Shown here: piece after piece, positions 30,020-40,641 of the stretch
Numbering within the stretch: the first letter of the stretch is position 1
Layout of the letters: every line of letters begins with the position of its first letter
Assembly: GCA_001599595.1 (NCBI GenBank)
Contig: BCHH01000001.1
Coordinates: forward strand, 5,177,801 to 5,218,710
Direction: 5' to 3'
Length of the DNA: 40,910 nucleotides
DNA from: Beverwykella pulmonaria
Taxonomy: Eukaryota > Ascomycota > Dothideomycetes > Pleosporales > Melanommataceae
Position numbers and translations under genes: made by a program
Notes under the pieces: generated by a model
What the model was told of the DNA's origin: nothing
Database searches by the model: none
The model's input: only the letters and a program-made list of their open reading frames with translations

Positions 30020-32315
30020 ATGCCCCCCAAAAAGGCCCCAACTCTGCCGCTTGCTGGCTGCAGCATCGCCATCAGCGGTGCACATGCCGTCACCCACCCC
30101 GTCATACAAAATTCTATCACCTCGCTCGGTGGTGAGGCTGCAAAGGCTGTGAACGCATCAACCACCTACCTCATCTCAAACCAATCCGACGTGGACAAGG
30201 AGTCGTCAAAGGTGAAGGCAGCCCTCAAACACACCATTCCCATTGTCTCCCTTGATTGGCTCGACGACTGCGCCTCGTCTCTCGTCCACGAAGACCCCCA
30301 AAAGTACCTACTTGCATCAGCAGCCACGTCTGTGACCGCTGCAGTACCTGCTCCACGCCAAGGCAGGAGCAAAAAGGCCGCCGTATCTCCCGATCCACCT
30401 CTAATTCTCGCTCCTCCACAGTCCCCAACCCAGGCTCCAGCTTTGCCTCTTCGCAAAGGTCGCTCCAAGAAGCCCGTGGTTTCTTCAGATGCATCCCCAG
30501 TTCTTGCACCTGCGCCTGCTCCGTCCATGACCACCGTGACTCAAAAAGGCAAAGGAAAAAAAAGAGCGGCATCTCCTGACAAGTCTCCACCTCCCGCTAC
30601 TGCTCCTCCTGAGTTGAAGAAGCCGAAAACCGCCAAGACAACTGCACAGTTCGGGGAGGGCTCCGTCGCGAAGTCAAAAGACATTGTGATACCACTCGAC
30701 GAGAATTGTCCTCTTCTTGCCTACAGTGTCTATGTCGACGCTGATGGGATTGTCTATGATGCTTCTCTCAACCAAACCAATGCATCACACAATAACAACA
30801 AGTTCTATCGAGTTCAGGTATGTCGATCAAGTGACGGACAGTGAGGCTATGGCTGACTTGCGTAGCTTTTGCAAAATCAAGGTGACTACAAGACGTGGAC
30901 GCGATGGGGCCGAGTTGGCGATCGGGGTCAGACTGCAATCTTGGGCAGCGGCTCCCTGGCCGACGCCATGAAGCACTTCGAGAAAAAGTTCAAAGATAAA
31001 TCAGGCCTTGCATGGAGAGATAGAGCTGAGGCGCCGAAAAGTGGGAAGTATGCCTATCTCGAACTAAGCTACACTCCAGACTCCGACGATGATGAAGATG
31101 ATGAAGCGGAGGCCAAAGTGAAGGGCGGCGCAGTCACGAAACGTTCTCCGCCCCTTGCGTCCACTCTCGCAGCCCCCATTCAGTCTTTGATGCAGTTGAT
31201 CTTCAATCAGCAGTATATGACTGCAGCCATGAGCGATCTCAACTACGATTCTGAGAAGATGCCACTTGGAAAACTCAGCAAAGCCACCATCAACCGCGCA
31301 TTTCAATCCCTGAAAGATCTAGCAACCCTATTACAATCCAGCACATGGTCCTCTGCCGATGTTGAAGAATTGTCGAATCGATACTATTCACTCATTCCTC
31401 ACAATTTTGGCCGTAACCGTCCTCCAGTGATCGACTCCCAACGACTGAAGCAAGAGCTTGACCTCCTCGAATCGCTAGGTGACATGAAGGATGCTACAGA
31501 TCTCATGAAGAAGCAGCTGGACGAGGGCGAGCAGATACACCCTCTTGACCGCCAGTTCCGTGGTCTGGGTCTCGAGGAGATGACCGTGCTAGACCCTACT
31601 GCCCAAGAGTTTCAAGAACTCGCTTCATATCTCGTCAATACTAGGGGTTCCACGCACCATGTCACCTTCGACATTGATTCCATCTTCCGCATCGAGCGCA
31701 ACGGCGAGTTTGACCGATTCAAGCAGAGCGCATTCTCCAAAATTAAGAGCGATCGTCGTCTGCTCTGGCACGGATCCCGTGCAACCAACTTCGGGGGCAT
31801 TCTCAGTCAAGGTCTCCGCATTGCGCCACCCGAGGCTCCGGTATCGGGATACATGTTTGGCAAAGGTATCTACCTTGCAGACATGTCGTCTAAATCTGCC
31901 AACTATTGTGCCTCTCACAGCTCCGGTGGTCATGCTCTCCTCCTGTTGTGCGAGGCAGAGCTTGGTCAGCCAATGTATGAGCTCACAAATGCATCTTACA
32001 ATGCCGGGGAAGATGCTGTTGCTAAAGGGAGCGTATCAACCTGGGGTAAAGGCAAGACTGGACCACTCAAATGGAAGGATGCCGGGTGCATCCATCCATC
32101 TCTGCAGGGTGTCATAATGGTAGGTATCATAATTATGCATCTATTATTGCTTATAGTGCTGACCAGACATCTTATAGCCCGACACAATGCATCTGCCCAC
32201 TGACACCAAAGTCCCCGGTGCGTACCTACAGTACAACGAGTACATTACGTATGACGTTGCCCAAGTTCGCCTCCGATACCTCTTCAGGGTCAAGATGGGA
32301 AATCGGGGCTGGTAA
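30020..32315 (+). CDS. prpA: Poly(ADP-ribose) polymerase (PARP1/PrpA-like)
   Basis: Nuclear enzyme that uses NAD+ to add poly(ADP-ribose) to proteins at DNA breaks. Exons are 30020-30817, 30866-32119 and 32178-32315 (introns 48 and 58 bp), 729 residues. Domains in order: BRCT at about 8-90 (GCSIAISGAH, PIVSLDWLDDC); a Pro/Ala/Lys linker with repeated RKGRSKK-like basic patches (nuclear localisation); WGR at about 222-330 (TWTRWGRVGDRGQ); PARP regulatory helical domain at about 363-490; catalytic domain at about 500-729. The H-Y-E triad is complete: His568 (LLWHGSR), Tyr602 (FGKGIYLAD) and Glu705 (YNEYITYD), with the human His-Tyr spacing of 34. No zinc fingers, as in other filamentous-fungal PARPs (PrpA of Aspergillus nidulans). 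The last exon is required for Glu705. Symbol by orthology. Confidence 0.95.
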
Positions 32316-33388
32316 TTTTAGCTTCCGAACTTGGACGACGGAGAGCTTACACGTAGCATCTTTGCCATGTGCGAACCTTCGGGTATTTTCCAATCATGGT
32401 TTTATGTGCTCACTGTCAGGGTAAGCATCTTTAGTTAATCTTCTCGACGCTCATCCTTTTTTTACCATCCTACTGATAAAAGCAGTGGCAATGATGCTAG
32501 AGTATGCGGATATGTTTTACGCATATAGCCTGTGGCCAGGTAGTGTACAACTGCATGCAAGCAGGTGGGGGTCACTGAACAAGGTGCAGTACAAATATCT
32601 AGTATACCGTGTAGATCAATTCAAATGGATCATTTACTTTTGATTTCTTGCTTTCATCGCTCGTCGTTCTTAACTTGTCAAGAGTGATGCCTGTCCTTTT
32701 CTAATCGTTTTAGTCAAGGTCCCCGTCTATCATCTTCAACGTAGCGACTTCTTCTGATATCATATCTGAGGAGGATAGCGGGAACATGGGGCAAAAAGAT
32801 CTGGTTTCATTATTACACCCTACTGTAAAGTTGTAATGAGCGAGTGAACGGCGGAAGACGTCGACTAGAATAGTAAGCAAGATTGAATTGTGATTCAGAG
32901 TGCAGCCGCTGAATTCTTCAATTTCGGATGTTTTGCGTTCATCCCCTAGTAACAAGTAGAAAAAGTGCGGGTAGAGGTTGAATCGAGATTGTATCCTGGA
33001 GCTGAGAGTGCAGTAGTCTACATATTACAATAAGCTCCCTAGTCATACCATTGCCTCATTCCGTTCCTTTTAACCGTTAACACTTAGATATCCAAGAAAG
33101 AAATTTTTTTTTACACTTTCCTAGCTCACTTTGAAAGGAACAAGGTATATTTATTAACATACTACGAGTAGGCTGTTGGGGGTGAGGGGGTCAGGGTCGA
33201 CACCACCCACAAATTCATGCATTGCAGCCAGTACTTTAGCTTCTCATCCGCATATTAAGTCAATTTCTCGCCCCGCGTTCTTCTTCTCTCTTGTAAAGGC
33301 AAAGCCTGGCGGCAAGTACAAGGAAAGCATTTCCTTCGATTGGTTGAACCAAACGATCGTGGAAATGAAGATCAAGGTCTTTGTATAA
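32316..33388. other. Intergenic spacer
   Basis: 1.07 kb with no recognisable gene. Short frames at 32710-32955 (-) and 33176-33388 (+) lack motifs. A poly(T) run lies at about 33105-33112. The sequence is AT-rich. Confidence 0.4.
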
Positions 33389-33679
33389 TTCAAGCCAAGC
33401 TTGTTCTTTTCGCGACGGATAATACTTGGAGAGTCAGTGGCAGTACACCATTCCAGATTACGACTTGCCGCTATTCGCAGTATTAACGTGGGATAGCTCG
33501 GACTAGAGAAGAAGTTTTCCGCTGAGCTAGAGGATTACGAGATTAGAAATTTGCTCCGGCACAGAGAGAGAGGTTGGTTGCTAGACCATGCGGGTTGGGC
33601 GTCGAGGATTATATGCTTGCATAGAACGATATGGGCTGCGAGGATTTTTATAGGAAGTGAGGAGAGTTTGGAGGAGTGA
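33389..33679 (+). pseudogene. Possible decayed coding frame with one TAG
   Basis: A 96-codon + frame is open except for TAG at 33494-33496 (possibly from TGG). The part after the stop has coding-like composition: KFSAELEDYEIRNLLRHRER, GWLLDHAGWASRIICLHR and AARIFIGSEESLEE. It has no start codon, and the family is unknown. It may be the end of a dead gene or chance; GC content is higher than in the flanks. Confidence 0.25.
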
Positions 33680-34186
33680 GTTACGCGGGCGAATATTGAT
33701 GTAAGTAAGACCTCCACGTGCTTACTTGGCCCTACTTTTCCAAAGCCGAGATACTAAATAGGGTAGATTGGACATTTCTCGATGCCACAGGTTTGGGAAT
33801 ATATTGTTTATATCTTGCTCTTGGTGCCCCACCAAGTTCAACGTGCCTCATATACTCCGTCGAACGTCACATGATGCCTCTTTATGCTGCTATGTTGCAG
33901 AGGGGAAATGACTTTGGAAGCAGGCATGTAAGGATCCCCTTTTAAAGTGAGCCGATATATGCGGTGAACAAGTTTAAGAATGAAAAAGACGCAGCTGGGA
34001 TACCAACAGGTGCATCTCTCTTACATGAATGCCTTAATTACTGTTTGAATTAACATTACACTTTGCGATTCTTATTTCTTCCCCTTTATGAAAACAACCG
34101 CTAATTGTAAAGGAGTGACCATCAGATGGCCGCCGCTTACACAAGTAGTCTTGCCGTCCCATCCCCTTCCTATCCACTGTAACAGA
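33680..34186. other. Intergenic spacer
   Basis: About 500 bp of mainly AT-rich sequence before the 3' end of the MFS gene. Nothing is recognised. Confidence 0.4.
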
Positions 34187-36198
34187 CTAATGCGCAAAGC
34201 GGAAATCAAGCCTCTTATTCCCCTTATCTTTTGTCGTAGCAAGATAGTCCTCTTTCGCCTTGGCCGTCATCGCATTCCAGATTTTATCTCTCTTCGCATT
34301 AACCCTGACGTAAAATATCTTTGCACCGACAAAGACAAACATGTTATATACACATATGGCGATCAGTACCTTATTACCTCTGCGATACAAGGGCTTATCG
34401 TCGTTGCGGTAAACCTGCGAGACATGAGTTCTACGGATTAAGCCGTGTTTATGAGAGAGTGGAGGTGCGTACGTTACTTGCAATAATCGAGCTCGCCTGG
34501 ACAGACATGTTATATAGCGCGCTCGCCACCGTCCTCGTCCGCACCGTCCCCGCATTGCGGCTCCCCAGCGCCACAAGAATAGCATGCATATACGGATGTC
34601 CGACAAGCAAGCAACTCAGCGCCCACTTCGTCCAAGGACTTGTGTTCTTCGGCAGTAGAACTAAGGCGATGAGCAGCGGCAATGACCAGATCTGGCTGAT
34701 CATCGCTACTAAGAAGCGCTCGTTGATCTTCTCGGATATCCACGTCCAGAAGAGTAATTGTAAGATGAAGAGCACGTACGCGGGGATGGTGAGCAGGTTT
34801 GTCTCGAAGGTCTTGAAGCCCACTGCGCGTAGCTGGAGAGTCAGGTATGCTTGCATGGGGTTGTTGGGGATGAGCCAGGAGAGGCCGGCGAGGTACAGCG
34901 GCCACATGTGGTAATCTGCTAAGCATTGGCCAATGGCGCGGAAGGAAAGGGCTTGGCGGTTGTGCATATCGCCTTTGGAGGGGTCGTCGCGGAGGATGCG
35001 GTTCACCATTATTTTTTCCTCGTGCTCGTTGAACCAGCCGTCTTTGCCGCGGAATTTGCTGGCGGTTTGCGTGGGCGACGGAGGGAGATAGAAATAGGAG
35101 ATTATGCCGATTATGCCGGTAATAGTACCCTCGAGGGCGAACAGCCAGCGCTTGGGAGAGGATTAGTGAAGGGTAGGTTATGGAGTTCAGTAGTAGGAAG
35201 TGCTCACCCATCCTCCCATGCCGTGGTGACCACGTAGTCTTAGGATCCCATAGGCTAAGAATGCAGCGATGATGTTCGTGCTTTGATAAGATACCCAGAA
35301 GAAGCTTAGTCGTTTCGGAAGTTCAGTGCCAGTATAAAAGTAGCTCAGGTAGAGAATGTTGTCAGGCTGCAGGGTCAGCACGCAGTCGCGGGACTGGTAG
35401 TAACAGATATGTTGATCTTACAATGAATCCACCCTCAATGAGACCAAGAAGAGCACGGCAAGCATAGAAAGAGCTTCGGCCACTTAAGAAAGCTTGCATT
35501 GAGGCAACGAGTGACCAAACGACCATCTGGATTGGAATCCATCGATCAGGGCCCAATTTCTTCGAGATTAATTGGGAGGGAAGTTCGGCAAAAAGGAAAG
35601 ACAGGTAGAAGATTGTCTGCCCGTAATTGTAATCGTTCGTCGTCAGCTTTAGATCATCCAGCACTGAAAGCCGGGGTCCAACGTCAGTGTAGTTCATTAG
35701 ACGAAGTGAAGAGAAGGAAGAGCACAGAGGTAAATGTGGAGTATGGGTACTAAATCCGTGCCACGTGCGAGGCTGCGAGACAACACCTAGGGTGGTGTCC
35801 CACTGACTTTGCAGCAAGACATTGACCTTGCACCTGGGGCTTACTCACTGTTGTCTGACAAAGCCTGAGAAATATTCCCACGATCCAATTGTAACGCGAA
35901 GAACATAAGGCAGACCCATGTGCAAATCCTCTTGTCAATCTACCGCAAAATCAGCTCAGCACCCGGAGCCAACTCGACGGACACTTACCTTGCGAACGAC
36001 CTTCTTCTCCTCCTGCGGCTCCCATGTGAAGGCGGGATCATACCGATGAATACCCTCATACTTCGCAATGGGCTTGTAGAACTCGTCGTCAACGCCAGAA
36101 GACTCGAAGGTTGTCCCCGCATGTCGAACCTTTGCGTCATACTTCTCGTCCGAGGCAGGGACGCCGCGGTCAAAGGAAAATCGCGCCGGTGGATCCAT
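34187..36198 (-). CDS. MFS permease of the Dal5/allantoate (ACS) family
   Basis: Plasma-membrane transporter of the anion:cation symporter branch of the major facilitator superfamily; fungal relatives take up allantoate, nicotinate, pantothenate or similar organic anions. Six exons: 36198-35989, 35939-35849, 35663-35422, 35366-35208, 35150-34473 and 34414-34187, with GT..AG introns of 49, 185, 55, 57 and 58 bp, total 535 residues. The start has a perfect context (ACCATGG). A soluble N-terminus of about 70 residues precedes TM1 (RICTWVCLMFFALQLDRGNI). Family landmarks are LDRGNISQALSDN, YGQTIFYLSFLFAELPSQL, LGPDRWIPIQMVVWSLVA and the loop-and-TM GLIEGGFI/PDNILYLSYFYT across intron 3. TM segments continue to FVFVGAKIFYV, then a basic tail. 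The 185-bp intron 2 is unusually long for this locus. The substrate cannot be assigned. Confidence 0.93.
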
Positions 36199-36979
36199 GG
36201 TTGTGAGATATCAAGTTAAGAATTTATTAAAGAGGATGAGACTCGATTTCGAGAGCCAGCGTGGTCAGCTTTATACAAGATATCAGCAAGCCAGTCTTCA
36301 ATTTACTTTTGCATTCTTCTCTCGCCACTACTGACGACATCTGCATAACCCCGAGGAAAAATAAATGCCAATGACATGTATACGAGTCTTGCTCAATACC
36401 TCCGACTTCACTATCGACTGTTGTGGAACTGTAGTCGACTTCGCCGACGCCATCGCCCTCAAATATCCCACTCATAGGTTGAGAAAAACGCCGCTTTGTA
36501 CGAGGTATCGTCTAGACCGCAGCGACATGCGATTTGAGTCTCGAGGCCACATTTTCCGCCATTTTCACAAGAGAGACGGGTATCTTGGCAGCCTTCATAT
36601 ATGTGTTCGGGAAGCGCGACGATGCATGACGTGCGAACCGCCTTGTTTGGCGTGCGTGCTGCGAACACTAGCCTCTGGGCACTACATGACCGCGCATCGA
36701 ACCTGACCTGATCGCTCGATAGTATATCTCCTGATATCAATAAAGATTCGAACATAACAGGAGCACTCGATTGTGGCTACTGGATGTGTATGGTGGCGCA
36801 GTTGAAGGCCCAATCAGAGGCGAGGAAATGCAATGAGGTTAAAGATGGCTGTTGTGACGCCACATCCCGAGCTTGTGGTTGCCCACGAGGATGGGAGGAA
36901 ACGGGCGTGGAGGTGGAGATGGTGATATCATATGGATGCGCGCAAGGACTACGGAGCGCGGCCACGAATCCAGCTACAA
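36199..36979. other. Upstream region of MFS gene
   Basis: 780 bp without a recognised gene. A 113-codon + frame at 36365-36706 and a 74-codon frame at 36784-37008 contain many Cys but no motif or codon pattern that I trust; the latter overlaps the LINE-tail repeat. Confidence 0.4.
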
Positions 36980-37200
36980 CCCTCTTTGCTAGGATGATTA
37001 AAAGCTAGTAGTAATCGCAGTTGCTAGATAGCTACGAAGGAAAGGATAGAAAAACAAATACTATAAAAATATCTTGATCTCTCTCCTTAGCCTAAAGAAT
37101 GTATGATCGTTTTGTGTGTGTGTGTTTTGTGTCGTTGTTTTAGGCCCCTAAACGAGCTCCCATTACTCCTAGCTGAATGCTATAGCAATTGCTGTATTGT
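36980..37200 (-). mobile_element. Second copy of the LINE 3' region
   Basis: This segment shares ordered blocks with 26915-27125: CCCTCTTTGCTAGG at 36980-36993 (26915-26928 in the other copy), then TTGTGTCGT..GT..TAGGC.C.TAAA.GAGCTCC, then TAGCAATT.CTGT at 37183 onward (27112). Overall spacing is about 205 bp against 197 bp. It is therefore a diverged copy of the same LINE 3' untranslated region. A GTGTGTGTGT run lies inside it at about 37113-37124. Confidence 0.6.
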
Positions 37201-37201
37201 T

Positions 37202-37490
37202 GAGGCAGGGGACGTCCTCAGGTTGTCAGATTTGTTGCTTTGCTGTGACAACTGCAGTAGCTGTCATAGAGAAGGCTGTTTCTTGGTATGTTGAGGCAGG
37301 TGGTGTCCTCAGGTTGTCAGGTTTGTTGAGGCAGGAGGTGTCCTCAGATTGTCGAGTTGGTTATCGCTCGTATCAATCAGATCGTCAAATCGTTTGGACA
37401 GGGACAAAATATCCAGATCTTACAGATCATATCAACAAGAGGCGAAAAGTTGTAATTGTTTAAGGCAGAGGGTGTCCTCAGGTTGTCGTG
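37202..37490 (+). repeat. Interspersed minisatellite-like repeat, four copies
   Basis: A motif of about 27 bp, GAGGCAGG.GGTGTCCTCAGG followed by TTGTC, occurs at about 37202, 37293, 37328 and 37462 with unequal spacing (91, 35 and 134 bp). Copies differ by few substitutions, several of the G-to-A or C-to-T type. The part between copies two and three also repeats TTTGTTG. It directly follows the LINE-tail copy. Confidence 0.65.
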
Positions 37491-37983
37491 TAGGTATGAA
37501 GAGCCGGTGCTCTGTCGGGTAGGAGTCGTGGCTCTGCTCAGACGGGAGAGAGCCTTCGTATTAGGACTGGCCGTGCCCCATCAATTGCGAGAAAGAGGAG
37601 TAACGAGGCTGCCTCCAAGTCTCTCGTTTTGTGCCTTCGACTGAACGAGAAAATCTGAGTAGCGTACGGGCCATTTGAAGAGTTTTCAGCTCACGAAAGA
37701 GCTGAAAGATTAAAAGATGGCAGCGCGCCTGCCACAACACCTGCAGCAAGAAAAGAACGTTGGAAAACAGATTTTAAAAAGCATTTGGAAAGCATTCCGA
37801 TGAAAAATCGATAGATATCGATCTTTCAGTAACTTCAAGAAGTTGGTGCTCGGTGGGGGCAATCCCAAGATTCAAGGACAAATCACTAGAGGGGAGGATA
37901 GTGTTACAATCTAACGCCAACAGCTAGCTATTTTATTAAAAAAAAGGAATATTACGCCAATGGGGGCCAGCCATTACAGAAAG
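37491..37983. other. AT-rich spacer in repeat island
   Basis: No gene was seen. A short hairpin-like AGCTCACGAAAGAGCT lies near 37688-37703. ATTACGCCAAT at 37953-37963 resembles, imperfectly, the start of the following LTR-like unit. Confidence 0.35.
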
Positions 37984-38322
37984 TATTACGGCAATATTGG
38001 ATCACGTGACTAGCTTACCCTTGGCTAAGCGAGCTCGCGCCTGGATTACGTGACGGCGAGCCAAGTAAGCTCCTTGTATCGCAACAGTATATATAGTCCG
38101 CACGAAATACCCTTATGGTTGATCGTGCTCAATCCTCGAACAATAGCTAGGAATACATTGGTTACTACTTGATCGAATACTCTTTTCAGAAAGCTCACCC
38201 CTTTACTGTCTTAGTATCGCACCGTTGATCTTCGTCTATACTCATATCCCGAGAACTAACCCGCTAGAACTCTAGTAGTCATCTTCCTCACCCGAAGCTC
38301 TCCGACTACCTTGAGAACTTAA
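37984..38322 (+). mobile_element. LTR-like unit, solo
   Basis: The unit begins TATTACGG, which could be TGTTACGG after a G-to-A change, and ends TTAACA. It contains a CACGTGAC box near its start, TATATATAG at 38088-38096 and a C/T-rich downstream half, an LTR promoter layout. No second LTR, primer-binding site or target duplication was found, so it is probably solo and the boundaries are tentative. TGTTACGG recurs at 40642. Confidence 0.4.
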
Positions 38323-38620
38323 CAAGTTGTTCAAATTATGTCATAAAATTAGACAATCATACCTAGAATGAAGAGCTTTCTAATACCTATTGTTTGACTT
38401 AATTTGGACAGCTACTCACTGTGACTTTTGGTTTTCAAAACCAGAAATAATTTTTGCACGAAACCCAACAACTGTTATGAACATAACCCAGGACGACTAC
38501 CAAATTGTTACAAACGCTACCCATGAACTATTAATGACAAGTCGTACTGTCCGTGACAGTAGCGCGATGAGCACTCCGACAAGAGGTAATGAGACCGACT
38601 ACAACATGGGGACGATGCTC
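38323..38620. other. AT-rich sequence between LTR-like units
   Basis: Contains an 89-codon frame from 38390 that continues into the 46-bp tandem repeat. I do not recognise it and doubt it is a gene; it may be retroelement debris. Confidence 0.3.
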
Positions 38621-38739
38621 TGCCATCAACCAGCGAATCAAACCAGCATGATATTGTAAGCCACAGTGCCATCAACCAGCGAATCAAACCGGCATGATAC
38701 TATGAGCCACAGTACCATCAACGAATCACAATGAATTAG
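38621..38739 (+). repeat. 46-bp tandem repeat, 2.5 copies
   Basis: Unit one 38621-38666 and unit two 38667-38712 match except for a few transitions (CCAGCATGATATTGTAAG against CCGGCATGATACTATGAG). A third partial unit follows from 38713 with an internal deletion (TACCATCAACGAATCA). The differences are all A/G or C/T, as expected of repeat-induced mutation. Confidence 0.75.
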
Positions 38740-38740
38740 T

Positions 38741-38777
38741 GGATCTGTTGGATCTGTGATCACAGATCCACAGATCC
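38741..38777. repeat. Nested palindrome of GGATCTGT units
   Basis: GGATCTGTGA (38750) and TCACAGATCC (ending 38769) form a perfect 20-bp palindrome. It is extended on both sides by another GGATCTGT (38741) and ACAGATCC (ending 38777) with a single unpaired T at 38749. A stable hairpin of about 18 bp is possible. Confidence 0.8.
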
Positions 38778-39072
38778 ACAGATCCATGCTTGGCGAACAG
38801 ATCCAGTTGAATATATAAACTTCACGAATCTCCTAGATAGTCTTTGTAGTCAATCTTGAATTGTATCCGCTGCATACATTGTTCTGACATTGACGCTGCT
38901 TACAGTGAAGCCTCTCGTCCGTCAGAAACTTATTGTCTATCACATTACCTATTCCCTGCTTCGACATTTACCTTGTATTCACCCCTCTCACCCTCCACCA
39001 CCTAGGACGAGCTTATCCCTACCTGTTACGTGACGACGCCATAGGATCCGGGACCCGCCCTTAACAACAACA
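38746..39072 (+). mobile_element. LTR-like unit with TATA box
   Basis: Bounded by TGTTG (38746) and CAACA (ending 39069 or 39072). It opens with a GGATCTGTG/CACAGATCC palindrome and carries TATATAAA at 38812-38819, followed by C/T-rich sequence. No matching target duplication is visible (GGATC before; GTCCA or ACAGT after). Probably a solo or decayed LTR of a copia-type element. Confidence 0.5.
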
Positions 39073-39380
39073 GTCCATCGTAGATGGGCGAACAGCGTAC
39101 CTCACTGCAAAGATGCTTGTCCCGCACAGGCTTAGCGCCGGCCAAGCACTGGCTAAGCGAGGAACATCAAAGGGAGCAAGGGAACAGGACGGATTTTAGA
39201 CTCTTTGATACGAATACAGAAGTCTGCTTGCTGCTATTACAAACCCTCTTTACACTCATAAAACAATGCGACACGTTAGCTTTCAACCACCATGTACACA
39301 TTTTTTTTTTTTTTTGAATTAAGACAGCCTAACGCTATCTACTTTAATTAATTCTTGCGTGATTTAATAAGCTTACTAAG
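39073..39380. other. Spacer between LTR-like units
   Basis: Contains a 15-16 base poly(T) run at about 39300-39315 and a 77-codon frame of no recognised family. TGGCTAAGCGAG at 39151-39162 is shared with the unit at 37984 (GGCTAAGCGAG near 38022), so it may be retroelement debris. Confidence 0.35.
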
Positions 39381-39673
39381 TGTTGGTATCACATGATTTC
39401 TCAGCGTTGATATCACGTGATTTCCCCGCTCTGGCGGCAGTCACATGATCAGCTTTCTGAGTCAAGGATCCTCAAGGATCCTCGGCAGTCACGTGATCAG
39501 CTTTCTGAGTCAAGGATCCTCAAGGATCCTCGTATCTTAGAACCTTAAGAATATCATCACCACACAAGCAGGACACTAATACTACGGTATTGGAGCCCAC
39601 TGCTACGTGGTAATACATTCAACCAGTCGATTACCTCTTACTGTGACCGTGAATAACCTCGGGGTTACCAACA
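39381..39673 (+). mobile_element. 5' LTR of a copia-type retrotransposon
   Basis: The unit starts TGTTGGTA and ends TACCAACA, a perfect 8-bp terminal inverted repeat, 293 bp long. It contains four TCAC(G/A)TGA palindromes and a 48-bp duplication. It is followed by a leader and a gag frame on the same strand. The second LTR lies outside the window or was lost, so no target duplication can be checked. Confidence 0.7.
39436..39531 (+). repeat. 48-bp tandem duplication inside the LTR
   Basis: Units 39436-39483 and 39484-39531 are identical except CACATG against CACGTG. Each unit itself contains AAGGATCCTC twice. The single difference is a transition at a CpG/TpG site, compatible with methylation or repeat-induced mutation. 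Confidence 0.85.
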
Positions 39674-39918
39674 CTGATCAGTTTCTTTTCTTTTTGTTTA
39701 GGACTCGAGTCTTCGCGCACCAAACAGATCAAACCCCACGCTATTCACCCTTTAACACAGTTTTGAGGACCCCATGGTTTCTACAACTTTGAGAAACACC
39801 CCTCCAACCATCTGCGACCGCGCAGAATCACACCTCAACCTCCCCTCCAAACCTAACGAGATTCGAAACACCCCTCCACGAATCTCCACCCCTCACGAAT
39901 CTCCACCCCTTCGCGAAG

Positions 39919-40641
39919 ATGACGACCGAGAAGATGACGACCGAATACAAGGAGATGAAGACGAAATGGAAAGATAGCATCAAGATTGATGATGATACAA
40001 CTGAGGAACAGGTGAATGGATACATAACCTGGAAGTACTTGCAATATGGGACAGCTATAGACAGAGATCTATGGGAATGCTATCAGGAGGACTTCAACAC
40101 GTTTACGGAAGAGGCCTTCGCTCTTATTAAAAAACGCGACCTCCAGGAGTTGAAGTCATATCTACGAAGCAGAGGCGTTCACGTACCTCCAAACAATAAG
40201 AATACCACAATTAGAGTATCACTAGTCTAACTTGCTCATGAGGACAAACAACACAAGTGGTTAGACAAAGAGATTGACCTCGCACTTGAGCAGGGCGTTG
40301 AATTCAAGTCCAAGCTACTATTGAGAAGGATCTCTGGTACGACTATTAAGCGTGTCCCACAGCAGTCTCAAAACGCACAGCAACCTTCCCCCCAGCATTA
40401 CCTCCAAGAACCTCTAGTTTACGTACAACCACCCACGAATTAGGGACCTGTACAGGGCCATGGTAGGAATCTCGCAAACCTATCAAAGATGTACACAGAC
40501 GAGTTCAAATACGGCGGAACGGGAGACAGCCTAGACTAGAAGCTAACTATCTTCTATGAAACCTGCAATTGTGCAGACGTACCCTAAGAAGCTTACCTTA
40601 AGGCATTTCCTACTATGCTAAAGGGAATAGCTGCAAGCTAC
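39919..40641 (+). pseudogene. Copia-type gag with internal stops
   Basis: The frame reads through as retrotransposon gag apart from stops at 40228, 40441, 40537 and 40585. It includes DLQELKSYLRSRGVHVPP, a SAP-like segment of fungal copia gag, then KWLDKEIDLALEQGVEFK, and the gag core MYTDEFKYGGTGDSLD, KLTIFYETCNCADVP and EAYLKAFPTMLKGIAA. Several stops fit a C-to-T or G-to-A change of Gln or Trp codons; the one at 40585 follows ADVP where family members usually have Gln. The frame upstream of 39919 (from 39774) is open in another phase and Pro/Asp-rich. At about 40641 similarity ends abruptly. Non-functional. Confidence 0.65.

Noticed and set aside
36365..36706. 113-codon Cys-containing + frame
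   Set aside because: It lies in the MFS promoter region, with no motif, no signal peptide and chance-like composition.
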